Source: Crossaster papposus (taxonomy: Eukaryota; Echinodermata; Asteroidea; Velatida; Solasteridae). From it: DNA of 64,000 bases. The stretch spans positions 62,001 through 126,000 of the forward strand of contig JBAIAA010000594.1 of the NCBI GenBank assembly GCA_037893245.1. Reading direction: 5' to 3'. The notes under the pieces were generated by a model. That model did not search any database. It had not been told where the DNA came from and was given only the letters and a program-made list of their open reading frames with translations. Every line of letters starts with the position of its first letter. Position 1 is the first letter of the stretch. The position numbers were made by a program, and so were the translations under genes. Positions 1 through 10,599 of this stretch are shown here, in pieces.

Positions 1-54
1 TTTAGGTGTGGTTGATTTTGTTTTTCATAATACTTTGGTTGTACGAAGATCTAA

Positions 55-352
55 ACCATGAAACGGCCATAAATATGGATGATAAATTCAGGTTCGCGTA
101 GCGGTTCTTTCCTTGCCTTACACCGCTATGACCCGGGTTTGAACCCCGCCTGAGCCAGTATGTGGATTGGGTTTTCAGTCCCTACCCGATTTCGTGGGTT
201 TTCCCCAGGATATTCTTCTGGAGCTTTCCACCCACCTCTGTATACCTTCTTCTCACTGTCTTCTCTCTACAGGTTTTCTTCAGGCTTGCGAGCTACAGTG
301 CCTAGAGCGCTTTTGAGGGATCCTTGGTTTCATTACCAGAAAAATTAATAAT
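55..352 (+). repeat. tRNA-derived SINE-like repeat
   Basis: A box-B-like pol III motif, GGTTTGAACCC, lies at 136-146. It is followed by a non-tRNA body rich in pyrimidine blocks (stem-like segments near 160-235) and an A/T-rich end with short ATA repeats at about 345-356. This is the usual layout of a tRNA-derived SINE: a tRNA-like head, an unrelated body and a simple tail. The box A half is degenerate, so it is unlikely to be a working tRNA. The 62-codon frame across it has no protein signature. The family name is unknown to me. Confidence 0.5.
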
Positions 353-1190
353 AATAGCTGAATTTTACAATATATAAAAACATGCACGACTGTCTAAATT
401 ATTTTAAAAAAGCACACAAAACTAGAAATGTGTTTGTGGACAAACACAGAGCTGTTTCGAAATTACTTTCAATATGTGTGTGGTGGTCTAAGTCTGTGCC
501 AAGTCTGAAGTCGATCGAATTTACCCAAGTGCCAAAGATATATTAGTTGAAGAAAAAAAACGTGTACAAATCCTATGGGAAAAAGTACACCTTTAATGTG
601 ACATCAAAACAAATTTGACCCGAGCGTATAAGTTGCAACGTGATTAGCTCGTTGCAACGTGATTAGCTCATTGCAAAATCCCTGTACTATATGTCGGTGC
701 GCTGACTGCCTTATACTGCATGTGGTCTACGCTTTTAGAAAAAACTAGTGCGTTAAAGAGAACAATGGAATGACGTATGTATGACGTAACTACAATGTTT
801 TGCTCTCCTTTTCCCATAATTTGTCCCATTTTATTTCACAGAACAAAAAATTAGTGGAAAAAGGAAGTTTAGTATTTGATATTTTGTAGGCTCCTGTTCT
901 GTAATACATTTTACATGCCATCAAGGAAACACAGCTCCCTTTGTAGAATATCGGGATAAAAAGTGCAATACTGTGCAAAAGGTTTTATACTGGTTGTTGA
1001 ATAATTTTCAATAACCACTTGAAATAAATTGGGTCACTAGCCAACTTCTTTTATCAGTCTATTTCCCATACGATTACATTGTGCTGTGAATGGTGCCTGT
1101 GAACAATGACAACAGATTTGGAACAAAGAAATCAGAGAATGACAAAGATTTTGTGCCTAGGGTTTGGTATATGGGGCACATGTTGCATGC
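353..1190. other. AT-rich spacer with a 19-bp tandem repeat
   Basis: No gene is recognisable. The one clear structure is a short tandem repeat of GTTGCAACGTGATTAGCTC at 632-650 and 651-669, followed by a partial third unit from 670. The rest is AT-rich unique-looking sequence. Confidence 0.5.
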
Positions 1191-1192
1191 TG

Positions 1193-1516
1193 AAAGGTAC
1201 GGTAGGATACACCATTTGCTATATCGAAAATTAGTATACCAAAATATTAAGAAATATCTTACTTATTCAAAAGTAAATACTGATTGTAGGCATCCAGCAA
1301 AATAGATATCCTGTAATTGTTCCGAAAAAGTGAATTAAAAAAAAATATTGCCAGAAAAAAACAAGAACATAAGGACCACTGTCCGATGCCGGTTAAAAAC
1401 TATGCTGTTTTTCTTGCTTTTCTCAGCATCCACGAATTGTAAAAATTCAGACAGGTCAGTTGTTAAATAACCCATTAATGATAAAGCAATTACCAATGGT
1501 GTATACAACCTTAATA
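1193..1516 (+). mobile_element. F1 MITE copy 1 (degenerate ends)
   Basis: This is a non-autonomous inverted-repeat element of the F1 family. The left end GGTAGGATACACCATTTG and the right end ACCAATGGTGTATACAACC are inverted relatives. Internal blocks shared with the other copies are GGCATCCAGCAAAAT, a GCCGGTTAAAAAC block and CAGCATCCACG. The left end has a small insertion and the GC hairpin typical of the family is lost. It has no coding capacity. Confidence 0.8.
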
Positions 1517-1772
1517 ATACAGTAAGGGACAAAGCCAGGGGAAAAGATCTAAGGTAGGGTATAAACTTGAGTTGTCCTTTGCACACAAATTAGCATTACA
1601 TTGTTTTTGCTGTAATTTTCAAAACTTGATAGATTTTGGGTGTTTTTTGTTTGTTTATGGCATTTATTGTTACACACTTTTTGTGTTCGTAGATGGCACA
1701 AGTCCCCTTGTGCGACAATTTATTGCGTAAACATTTTGATTATGACAGTTTCATGAAAAAGTTTAATAGTGC

Positions 1773-2181
1773 TTAAAGGTAGGATACACCATTTGCAGAT
1801 ATCAAAAATATTTACTACCGAATTACTAAGAAATATCTTACTCATTTGAAAGTAAATAATGATTCTAGGCATCCAGCAAAATTATTGCGCTAGATATCAT
1901 GTAATTATTCCGAAAAATTGAATTTTATGAAGAAAATTTCGCGATCGCCAGACGGCGATCGCGAAAAAACTAAAAATAACATAAGAATAACTGCTCGACG
2001 TCGGTTGAAAACAAACGCTGTTTTTCGTGCTTTTCTCGGCATCCCTGATTGTAAAACTTCAGTCAGGTCAGGTAAACAATATTTACTATAAAATACGGTA
2101 CCTGTACATGTAACCCCCCAAATCCACCATTTCACGTTCATGATAATTCAAGCAATTACCAATGGTGTATCCTACCTTTAA
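1773..2181 (+). mobile_element. F1 MITE copy 2 (full length, TTAA to TTAA)
   Basis: This is a good full-length representative of the dominant repeat in the window, 409 bp including a TTAA at each end. The terminal inverted repeats are TTAAAGGTAGGATACACC on the left and its complement on the right. A TTAA target and an AAGG start resemble the Kolobok superfamily and the Xenopus T2 MITEs (ends TTAAAGGRR); that assignment is inference from termini only. A GC-rich hairpin lies near the centre, with 13-bp perfect arms at 1937-1949 and 1954-1966 around a 4-base loop. No transposase is encoded, so movement would need an enzyme supplied elsewhere. Confidence 0.9.
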
Positions 2182-3384
2182 GTACGCTACATGTACATGT
2201 ACCAGTACTTGCGCAACAAATTATGGTGTAATTTGCACAGTCGATTTAGGTGGTGTCAGTTGTGGCGTAGCAAATCAAAATAACCTATTTTACCAGCAAA
2301 TCTGGATTGCAGTGGAGCCTGTCATTTCTCAACTTATTAAACTTGATAAAAGACACTCACAGTCTTGTGTTATAAAAAGAACCAAAAAATATATTTCTAT
2401 TTTACCAGCACTTGACAGAATTTGTAACAAAACTCGTTTTAAATAGCAGGCAGAGGTGATGTAACGACTGTTTCGTGAAAGATCAAAATTATACAAAAAC
2501 AGCCGTCATAATTAACACTTATAATCCTCATCCAAGATATTTATAATATTTAAAATATTGCACAGCTACGCCATGTTTCGCGATATCAATCGTAAGTTTA
2601 TTGTGCAGCTACACAACAATTAGTTTTGCACAAGGCCTAGATGCACAAGCTGCGCACTTTCTTGTAAAATCGGCTGTTTTTCCCACATGAAAGATCACAC
2701 ATACTGATAAACTCAATGGACTGGGAACAAGTCTATACTTTGGAGCACACACAGTCCAGTACACTACAAAATACTTAATGAAGAATCATGCTGTGCTTTA
2801 TAATGGGATAATATGGCCATAGCCCAAGGCACAAAACGACGGAAACAGAATTTCCTTTCATCCTGGGCCGAAAAATTCCCGTTATTTAATTGTTTGTTGT
2901 TCTATTCATATGCGGGGGATGGGCTGATTCTTGATTTGGTATCCAAATGAGGCAAATAAAAAATTTTTAAAAATAAATTATGAGGAATTTCTGATGATGG
3001 TTGGGTGAATTCTTCTATGTCAGGAAAATAAATCAATATATTTCTACAATTGGTGCAGGAATGAATGCATTAGATGATGCACAAAGATAACAAAAAAACT
3101 TGACCATCAATCTTTTTTCGTCAGATTTTTGCTGAATCTTGTCTAATTTTGTAACCTTTACAATTACATATTTAAATATATTCTTGTTTGTTAAATAAAA
3201 ATGAAGCAAAGAAACATTTGGAAAATTCATAATTTTCAAAAAAGAAAGGCATCTATTGAGTGTTTGTACATGTACATGTAGTTTACCTTTGTGAAAAGTC
3301 GTGCGAGGACCGAAATGTTATACATGTACAGTATAGGGCCCTTTATTTACTTTTTTTTTACCACATTGTTCAGTTCCTATTTTT
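2182..3384. other. AT-rich spacer, no feature seen
   Basis: No gene, recognised repeat or RNA is visible. The frames of 68-94 codons on either strand have no recognisable domain or consistent codon pattern. The sequence is AT-rich with TACATGTACATGTA at about 3266-3280. Confidence 0.5.
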
Positions 3385-3865
3385 ACCTCTGCCAAGGAGG
3401 TTATGTCTCTGCCGCCATTTGTTTGTTTGTTTGTTTGCAGGATTACGGAAAAACTACTGGAGAGATTTTAACGCAACTGGGTTGGTTGACATATTTGTCA
3501 AAGATGATTCCATTAAATTTTCAGATTTATCTGAATCCAGATCAGGAATCTGAATCACTTTTGTCGGGCAAATTGGTAAACACTTACTTCTTGTGGCAAT
3601 TTTCTCCTGTTCGTTACTTAGGCGATAGAAAACTATAGTAGGCACTTTTAGCTGATCGCATACTTTGCGCACAAACGAAGGTGCATTGTGTTTTTGTTCA
3701 GGGTACCAGCTTTTAAAGTGCATCGGTGCAATATTGGGCGTCAGTGCCAAACACCGTGCATGCTAGCATTTACTGGGTATTAAGGCGCTGTTGTTACCCA
3801 AATGTCAGCTTAAATCTGTTAATGATTTGTTTAACATTGGTAGATGGCGGAGGTCTCCAGTTTAT
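3385..3865 (+). mobile_element. Decayed inverted-repeat element (CTCTGCCAAGGAGG type)
   Basis: The left part has CTCTGCCAAGGAGGTTATG, a TTTG microsatellite (3418-3437) and GCAGGATTACGG. From memory, this arrangement belongs to a dispersed repeat seen in many aquatic animal genomes. A decayed counterpart of the left end, GATGGCGGAGGTCTCC, lies at about 3843-3858 in inverse orientation, which suggests terminal inverted repeats. The interior has no coding potential. The exact family and edges are uncertain. Confidence 0.45.
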
Positions 3866-5154
3866 CACTCCAGGCTATTGTTACCTAACACGCCCCCCCT
3901 TCCAATAAAGTACAAACCTAAAAATAATCCTGAGAAACCACAACACTCTGTAAGCACAATGACCACCACAAAAGAGGGGGGGGGGGGGGGGGTGTTCTCT
4001 GTCCCATATTGCTTCATATGCAAGGGTTAAACTCAATCTTTTAACTTTATCCCCTTATTGCCAGCATTTCTCAGAATAAAAGCACTTGCAAACTTTAATA
4101 ACTTTAACAACTAACTGCAAACTTTAATATACAATGTACAACATTCCCTTTTGCTGTAATTTCCAGAAATGAATGGATTTAGGGGTTTGTTAGTTATAGC
4201 ACATTGTTACCCTAACCGGTTCGAAAACATTTTTATTCATACATTGTAGATGCTTGAAAAACCAAGAAAATTATTGTTTTTAATTTTTTTAGCAAACTGT
4301 TTTATGAACCATTATTGCAAAAGCTTGTGGTCTCCACTTGCATCAAATACCTCTCCTGTCCTCTGTTCTCCCCCCCCCCCCCCCCCTCCCCCTCAGGAAG
4401 AAGCTGCCACATGAATTGATTTTTATTTGGACAATGTATTATTTTATTATTCAACTCATTGGCTAAATCTGTAAAAGAATTTGTTTCAAGGTTTAATTTC
4501 AATTTACGGCTTTATTATTGTTTTACTTTTTAGAATTCCTTCAATCACAGCTTATTGAATTGTTGTGCTTGAAGATTTACTGCTGTACTGTCTGGCTTCA
4601 ATATTACAATAATGGGCAACAGTGCCAGGCGTATACACATGTGCCTTGTGTATGATTATTATCCACCCCTTCATGATAATAATACAAGCCTGTATCCCCT
4701 GGTATGCCTGGCTGGAGAGAGGTCGGGAGGTCAAGCAGCACAATACCATCTTTGGTTATGGGTTAGCGCCAAGCTGCATTCCTCAACCCTCCACTGTTAT
4801 AGTTATTGTGTGCACACACTGCTCTGAACAACTGGGGGAAAAACACAATTGCTTTCTGCTGGCAGCCATCAGTTTGAATGTTTCTTCTAAAATTCTAAAA
4901 ATAGACCATAACACACCATGCATGGGGAATTCTAGGTTTGTTAGAAATCTAGACATTGTCAGTATGTACAATGGGAGAAACTTTTGTTTTCCCTCTTTTG
5001 GAGTAATGGCATTTTTAGTTACGCTACCGGAATGGTTGGAAAGTTTGAAACCTGACATTTTCAATCCAAGTCACATGATTAAAAGGTAATTAACTTTTGC
5101 AAAAATAAAACAACAAAACAACAACATTATTCTGAATTCAGTTACTTGACTATA
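3866..5154. other. Non-coding spacer with a G17 and a C17 run
   Basis: There is a run of 17 G at 3976-3992 and a run of 17 C at 4370-4386. The part from about 4540 to 5090 is more complex, unique-looking sequence with overlapping frames on both strands (up to 155 codons). Neither frame resembles a known protein and the two are mutually exclusive, so no gene is called. Confidence 0.45.
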
Positions 5155-5250
5155 AGGGGAGTCTCAGGCATCTTGTGAATGAAGGCACCTGGTGTGTTGT
5201 CGTTTTCAAGTAAAGGGAAATTTTGTATCAAGCAACATCATTGTACACTA
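5155..5250 (+). mobile_element. F1b repeat fragment
   Basis: The core blocks (TCTCAGGCATCTTGTGAA, CACCTGGTGTGTTGT, TTTTCAAGTAAAGGGAAA and TTTTGTATCAAG) recur in the fragments near 7.2, 10.0 and 12.9 kb, and in part near 46.4 kb. The family is related to F1, sharing ends of the type TACACCATTTGC. Here only the middle part is recognisable. Confidence 0.6.
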
Positions 5251-7204
5251 CATGTATCTGGAAAATTGATAATGGTCTCCACATAATATATGTTGATACT
5301 CAGAGATTTAAAAGTTACATTAAACAATAATTGTCCAAGTACTGATCTCAACAGCTCAAACATTCAAATGTCATATTTTCTGTAATCTATGCATACAACA
5401 CATTTTAATGGAGCAAGGTTAAAAAGTGCGTAGCATTCACAAAAGTGTTTGGCTACGTATGCATAACTCTCTCGATAAAATTAATATTCATGAGATTGGA
5501 CACCACATTTCGATATTAATTTTTCCAGTAGAGTGTTTTTAAAACAACGATTTTGTTCAAAAGTGACGTAGTAGAAAAGGGTTTAGCCTTATTGTTAAAC
5601 AAGAATTTAAAAAAAAGAAGAACAAAAACATTTCGAGAAAAATATGGGTTAAAACTGTGCTGTCACTGTCACAAATTTACGGTTGACAGAAAACTATCAC
5701 TTTTATACATAAAATGAAAGACGGCCGACCAAATTCACAATTCTGTGACAAGTTTGGTAATTAGATTAACTTATCTTCCTAACTGTTATTCACTTGATGA
5801 TCTGAAACAGTCGGGGTCACTCAAAATTCACAAGCATTCCGAATGTTTTGGATGAAGTTGTGAAAGAACATACAGTCGTGAACCACATAACGATCGAAGA
5901 TCCCCTATTGTGTTTTCCTTTATTCCTATGTTATACCCAAACCCCATTACCTTAGCGCTTGCCCCAACGATCGAGGACCGAATTCGGACAATCAAACCGT
6001 CGATCGTCGATCAAGGATCTTTTGTTCCCTTTGTTCCCTTTGGTGTTTCGACCCTCGATCGTAATACGATACAAGAGCATTATTACACGAGTGAGCAAAC
6101 GTACAGTTTTTTTGCGATACATAAACGATACGTAAACACGTGTATTTCAGACAGAAAAGTGATGTGTAATTCGCATCAAAATTGAAATTTGACGTCTAAA
6201 CTGGCAGAGATGCGAGTGGTATGGTGCAAAAGCATAACTCTTCACCTTTCCAACAAATGACAAACATTGGCAACTTTCCCAAGGATCACTTAAAACGTAC
6301 AGGAGGTGTCGAAAAAGTTCAAGATTTATACCTCATTTCACAAGGCTATTAACTAATAACTTTAAATCTGAAATAATCATTACAAACTGGCATCGATCGA
6401 CGCAGAAATTATCAAAGTCACACACTGTTTAATTTTATCCGGAACTACAACTTAAGAGATTCTATGTCAGTTTTCTTGAGGGGCACTTCCGAACTCTGGT
6501 TAAAACCTCATGAATTCTCGAACGACAAAGACTGCGAATTCGCTACAAATAAAACTTGCCTGTACACCTCATTATGGGCAATATGCTGGGCCCTGACTGA
6601 GACAAAAAATTTTCGGAAATGTTTTCAACTGCTTTTAACTGTGAAAACCTTTTGTTGGAACAAAAAAACGTGAAAAACGTGAATTGGGGCCTATTATTTA
6701 CTTTTTACGTTTTTCGTTCCAACAAAAGGTTTACACATCTTCGGGCCTCAGTGTTTGTGCTGAAAGCATTTACCAATTATGCCCCTAATGAATAACAAAA
6801 GGAATTTAATATGTTGGCCTTGCAGTATTAATTGGTGAATATTAGATGAAGTACTCTAGTCATTATTATCCATTTAAACTGTGCACACAGCTAGGGCCTG
6901 AAAATGCAGAACACAGCACATTACAGTACACTACAGCACAGCACACTGTGTGTCATTTGGCCTACAATAAAGGTTTATGATATCATAACAATTGATCATA
7001 AAAACCTGCATAATAAGCCAGCCACTTTCACCATTCTTGGCCAGCCGAAAAATGTGCCTAGTTTCTCGGACTGGAGTGCCTAAATCTCTTACTAAATTAA
7101 TCTGTCAAAAAATGCAAATATTGTAGGTAATGAAGCAGGCCGTTTGTTTGAGGCAACTTTATTGCTTCATGCAGTGTTGGATTTGTGTAGGTTCAACATC
7201 ATTT
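5251..7204. other. Non-coding spacer with an imperfect hairpin
   Basis: There is no recognisable gene. CGATCG-containing words are locally frequent at 5890-6070. An imperfect inverted repeat of about 40 bp per arm lies at 6640-6682 and 6698-6736 and includes AACCTTTTGTTGGAAC and its complement. It may be a small decayed transposon. Confidence 0.4.
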
Positions 7205-7301
7205 TGGAGGTGGTTTAGTTAAGAGAAATTGATACAAAATTTCACTTTTCAAAAACAAATTATCCCGCAGCACAGGAGATGCCTTAAATTTCACAGGATG
7301 C
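7205..7301 (-). mobile_element. F1b repeat fragment abutting an F1 copy
   Basis: The reverse complement contains AAGCATCCTGTGAAATTTAA, GGCATCTCCTGTGCTG and GTGAAATTTTGTATCAA, which match the F1b core. It ends exactly where the next F1 copy begins, so F1 probably inserted into or beside this fragment. Confidence 0.55.
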
Positions 7302-7623
7302 TTAAAGGTATATTTGCAGATATCAAAAACATTTACTACCGAATTATTGAAAGTAAATAATAATTTTAGGCATCCAGCAAAATGATTGCACTAGATATCC
7401 AGTAATTGTTCCGAAAAATCGAATTGAAAAGAAAAAAACAATGCGAAAAAAAACAAGTCCAACATAAGAACTACTGCCCGGCGCCGTTTTTCTGCTTTTC
7501 TCAGCATCCATGATTGTAAAACTTCGGATCTGTTAGTTAAACGATATTTACTATAAAATACAACTCCCCAAATCCACCCATTATAATAATTCAAACAATT
7601 ACAATGGTGAATCCTACCTTTAA
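7302..7623 (+). mobile_element. F1 MITE copy 3 (internally deleted)
   Basis: TTAA is present at both ends (7302-7305, 7620-7623). The left terminal repeat is shortened: after TTAAAGGTA it jumps to TTTGCAGATATC. The right end CAATGGTGAATCCTACC is well kept. The central GC hairpin has been lost. The internal blocks GGCATCCAGCAAAATGATT and CAGCATCCATGATTGT confirm the family. Confidence 0.85.
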
Positions 7624-7897
7624 GACTGTCATTTTCCTTTGTATAGCTCCATGTACTTAAAGTCAAGTATCGGTAAGATGTTTCATAATTTAGTATTTTT
7701 GTTTTTAGGTTTTCTAATAAACAGACAAATTTGAAATCATACTTAATAGGACGACTTGTCCATTGTATGAGCTAAATTGTAATTTTAAGAAATTAACAAG
7801 CTGCCTCAAACAATTAATAGAAAATTTAAATCTTTAACAACCTGTAATAATCGAGTATAGCTTTCCAACAAATTGAGAAAACAATGCAAAAACATAC

Positions 7898-8031
7898 CAG
7901 GGTTACACCCCTACATGTTTTGACAGCCCTACATGTTCCGACAGCCCTACATGTTCCGACACCCCTATACTATATGTGTTCCGACACCCCTATACTATAT
8001 GTGTTCCGACACCCATAAACTGCAATTAGGA
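7898..8031 (+). repeat. F6 subterminal-repeat element, partial
   Basis: The motif ACATGTTCCGACACCCCTA and close variants are repeated about five times head to tail, after an opening GGGTTACACCCC. The same words appear at 58,240-58,510 in both orientations, closing with the complement of the opening motif. This piece therefore looks like one arm of a foldback-type element. Confidence 0.6.
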
Positions 8032-8460
8032 CATCTTGCAACCAAAACTAATACAGTGGGAGCTCAAACTGCACGCTTCTAAATTTAGGAGACTGCACCA
8101 AAACAACTAACTGACGACTCATTCCAATGGCTCCAAGAAGGAACCTGCATGTTCCAAGTTCAACCACAACTTGGCCTTGAAAAAAAAGGACTACTAGGGG
8201 GTACCTGTGTTCAAATTGGGAAGACTGAAGGGAAAAGAGGGTACAGCATGGGTAGGGAAAAATAACGTGTGTGGAGAACATGCAGAGGTAATTAAAGAAA
8301 AAGGAAAGCAAGTGACAAGTGAGGAAGAGGTTGGTTTGGGGGATTGAGGATGACTGCCACTATCAGGGTATCACACACATTCGTGATTCATCACAGACAG
8401 GGGAACTGCGGGAATATCAGTGATGAAGCTGTAGAACCTGGGTGCTAGAGGCAGAACAAA

Positions 8461-8479
8461 CCCCCCCCCCCCCCCCCCC
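8461..8479 (+). repeat. C19 homopolymer
   Basis: This is an uninterrupted run of 19 C, one of 14 G or C runs of at least 12 bases in this AT-rich window. Confidence 0.95.
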
Positions 8480-8594
8480 AACATTTCAACCACTGAGATT
8501 TACTACAATATTATTAAATCTGTTATATGCTATTCTTAACCCTAACAGTTCTCAATCCTCCAAAATCAATATGAGTTTGCACACACCCATGCAG

Positions 8595-8900
8595 CTTTAC
8601 CTTACATACGCACTGTGGACATTCCTTTGTATTCGTGTAGTTAACAAACTTTGACTAAATACTCATTTTTCTCGCTTCCCCAAAACAAATTTACCCTCAA
8701 ATTAGGATTATGGGCCTCTCAGCTGTCCCTTCTATCTTTTCTATATATAACCCTAACCCGTTTTTCCTCTAGCGCTCTTTTTCGGAAACTGAAAAACGGA
8801 TTGTGGACGTGTGCAAGTCCACACACCGTAACCTCTTCCCGCATCGTGTGGACCTATATTGTTCGGAGGTCCACAGTGCGTATGCAAGACTAACTCAAGG
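8595..8900 (+). repeat. F8 dispersed repeat (GTCCACAC-containing)
   Basis: Two blocks match the minus strand of 40,745-41,190: TGTGGACATTCCTTTGTATT on the left, and AACCCTAACCCGTTTT followed by paired GTCCACAC and GTGTGGAC words on the right. Agreement of both blocks in the same order and spacing supports one repeat family. The GTCCACAC/GTGTGGAC pairs suggest hairpin formation. There is no coding potential, and I cannot name the family. Confidence 0.6.
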
Positions 8901-9013
8901 GAGTTAGGGTTAGACAAGTTAGGCACTCCATGGTCCTCGATAAGTGACTCACAAAATTTGACTTACAAAAACTACAGCAGACTTCATGACCTGATGATCA
9001 AGATAGGATCACA

Positions 9014-9260
9014 ACTTAAAAAGGTAGGATACACCATTGGTAATCGTTTGAATTATCATGAATGGGGGGGGGGGGGGGGGTTGTACATGTATTTTATAGT
9101 AAATATCGTTTAACTGACCTGTCCAAAATTTTACAATAACGGATGCTTAAAATAAATTTAAAAAAACGTTCGTTTTCAACTGGCATCCGGCAGCGGTTCT
9201 ATCCGTTGTTCATGTTTTTTTCACCATCGCTGTCCGGCGATCATGAATTTTTAATCTACA
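9014..9260 (-). mobile_element. F1 MITE copy 4 (truncated, G17 expansion)
   Basis: This copy is inverted. It starts with AAGGTAGGATACACCATTGG (the normal right end read backwards) and continues through the TTTACTATAAAAT block in reverse and the GGCATCC blocks. It breaks off near 9260 without reaching the other terminal repeat. The short CCCCCC stretch normal in the family has become an uninterrupted run of 17 G at 9064-9080. Confidence 0.75.
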
Positions 9261-9989
9261 CCAATTTATTCAAAGCAATACACAATTCCTATTTACTCTA
9301 TAGATACAGCAGATGTGCCAATTAAACCACCAGGATCCAATGAATTGAAATCATTCATTACATATTTATACTGCACCTACAAGCCCACGTCTCCAAACAG
9401 AAAAAGAAAATTATCATCCTGAACCCGATTAGAAATGCTAATCTGTATTAGGCCTTATTCAGCACTTCTAAATACGAAACACCCCCAGGAGAACTAAAAC
9501 TAAGTCTTCCAAAGCACATATCCTCAGTGGGAAGACAAATCTTAAATAGACATGTAAGTCAGTGAGACTACTTTGTACGGTACATTCAATGTAAATATAC
9601 TGTAATACATAGTATCTAAGAAACCCACTTGTCTAAGAAAACTGTTCATACATTTGTAAATGTTAACAGGACATGGATAGTACAGGGCCAAATTGCGCAT
9701 CCTTACAGTATAATGAAGCTTCCAATTAGTTATAACTTGTAAATTGGTTTAAAGCTGTATACATGTAAATTGGTTTAAAGCTGTATAGATGTAGATTGGT
9801 TTAACCGTGGGTGGGATTATGCACTTTGCATACACAAACATGACTGTGCTTTGTAACATCTCTTCTTATTTGTGACTTTATTCTCAATCACAATCCACCA
9901 TTCATGATATAATGAATCCACCATTCATGATATAATGAAACCACCACTATTTAAAGAAAAAGAAAATAACTGAAGTATTATGAAATACC
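9261..9989. other. Spacer with two short tandem repeats
   Basis: A 26-bp unit containing AAATTGGTTTAAAGCTGTAT is present about 2.6 times at 9738-9804. A 22-bp unit containing CCACCATTCATGATATAATG is present twice at about 9896-9941. No gene is seen. Confidence 0.6.
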
Positions 9990-10312
9990 TTACCAGGACA
10001 GTCTCAAGCATTCTGTGAAATCACAGCATCTGGTGTGCTGTGGATTTTAAGTAAAGTGTATTTTTGTATCGGCAATCATTTTATTAGGTGTACATATTAA
10101 GTCCACATTTTATTTGCAATACCCCGGAAATGGGTGCCAGCCAACTAGTCTGGTGTCTTAACCTGATAATTCCCTTGACGTCTATAAATTGCTCAGTTTC
10201 GCAGAAAGAAGTAAAGCAACTAAACTACAAAAACAGCAATAATGTTCTTGGCTTTTCCAGCATCTATGAACATAAATATTTACAAAAGCAAATGGTGTAC
10301 ACTTTAAGTGCT
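9990..10312 (+). mobile_element. F1b element, left part degraded
   Basis: The core blocks CAGTCTCAAGCATTCTGTGA, CATCTGGTGTGCTG and TTTTGTATCGGCAA match other F1b fragments. The right end CAAATGGTGTACACTTTAAG complements the TTAAAG...TGTACACCATTTGC start of the copy at 46.3 kb. The matching left end is not clear here. Confidence 0.6.
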
Positions 10313-10383
10313 GGTGATTTTCAGTGACGTATTAAATGTACAGTACAGTGCAACTGAAAGTTACACTGCAAATGGGAATTTGA

Positions 10384-10590
10384 AATTTTGTAAAAATGCT
10401 TTCCTACTTTTGTAGAAAAATGTGAAAAATCGGTTTCCGAATTTGTGAAAAGGTGTAAAAATTGTGTAAAAAAATGTGAAAATTATTTTCCCACTTGTGC
10501 AAAAAAATATGTAAAATGTGTGAAAATTGGTTTCCCATTTGTGTGAAAGGTGTAATAATTTTATGAAAAAGGTGTGAACATCGATTTTCC
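10384..10590 (+). repeat. Degenerate tandem repeat (GTGAAAA...GGTTTCCCATTTGTG)
   Basis: Three to four imperfect units of about 55 bp each contain GTGAAAATTGG, TTTCCCATTTGTG and GTGTAAAAAT. They are strongly purine/pyrimidine skewed. No coding or RNA role is apparent. Confidence 0.5.
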
Positions 10591-10599
10591 TGAATCCAG

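Noticed and set aside
4622..5089. 155-codon plus-strand frame
   Set aside because: There is no recognisable motif, and an equally open minus-strand frame overlaps it.
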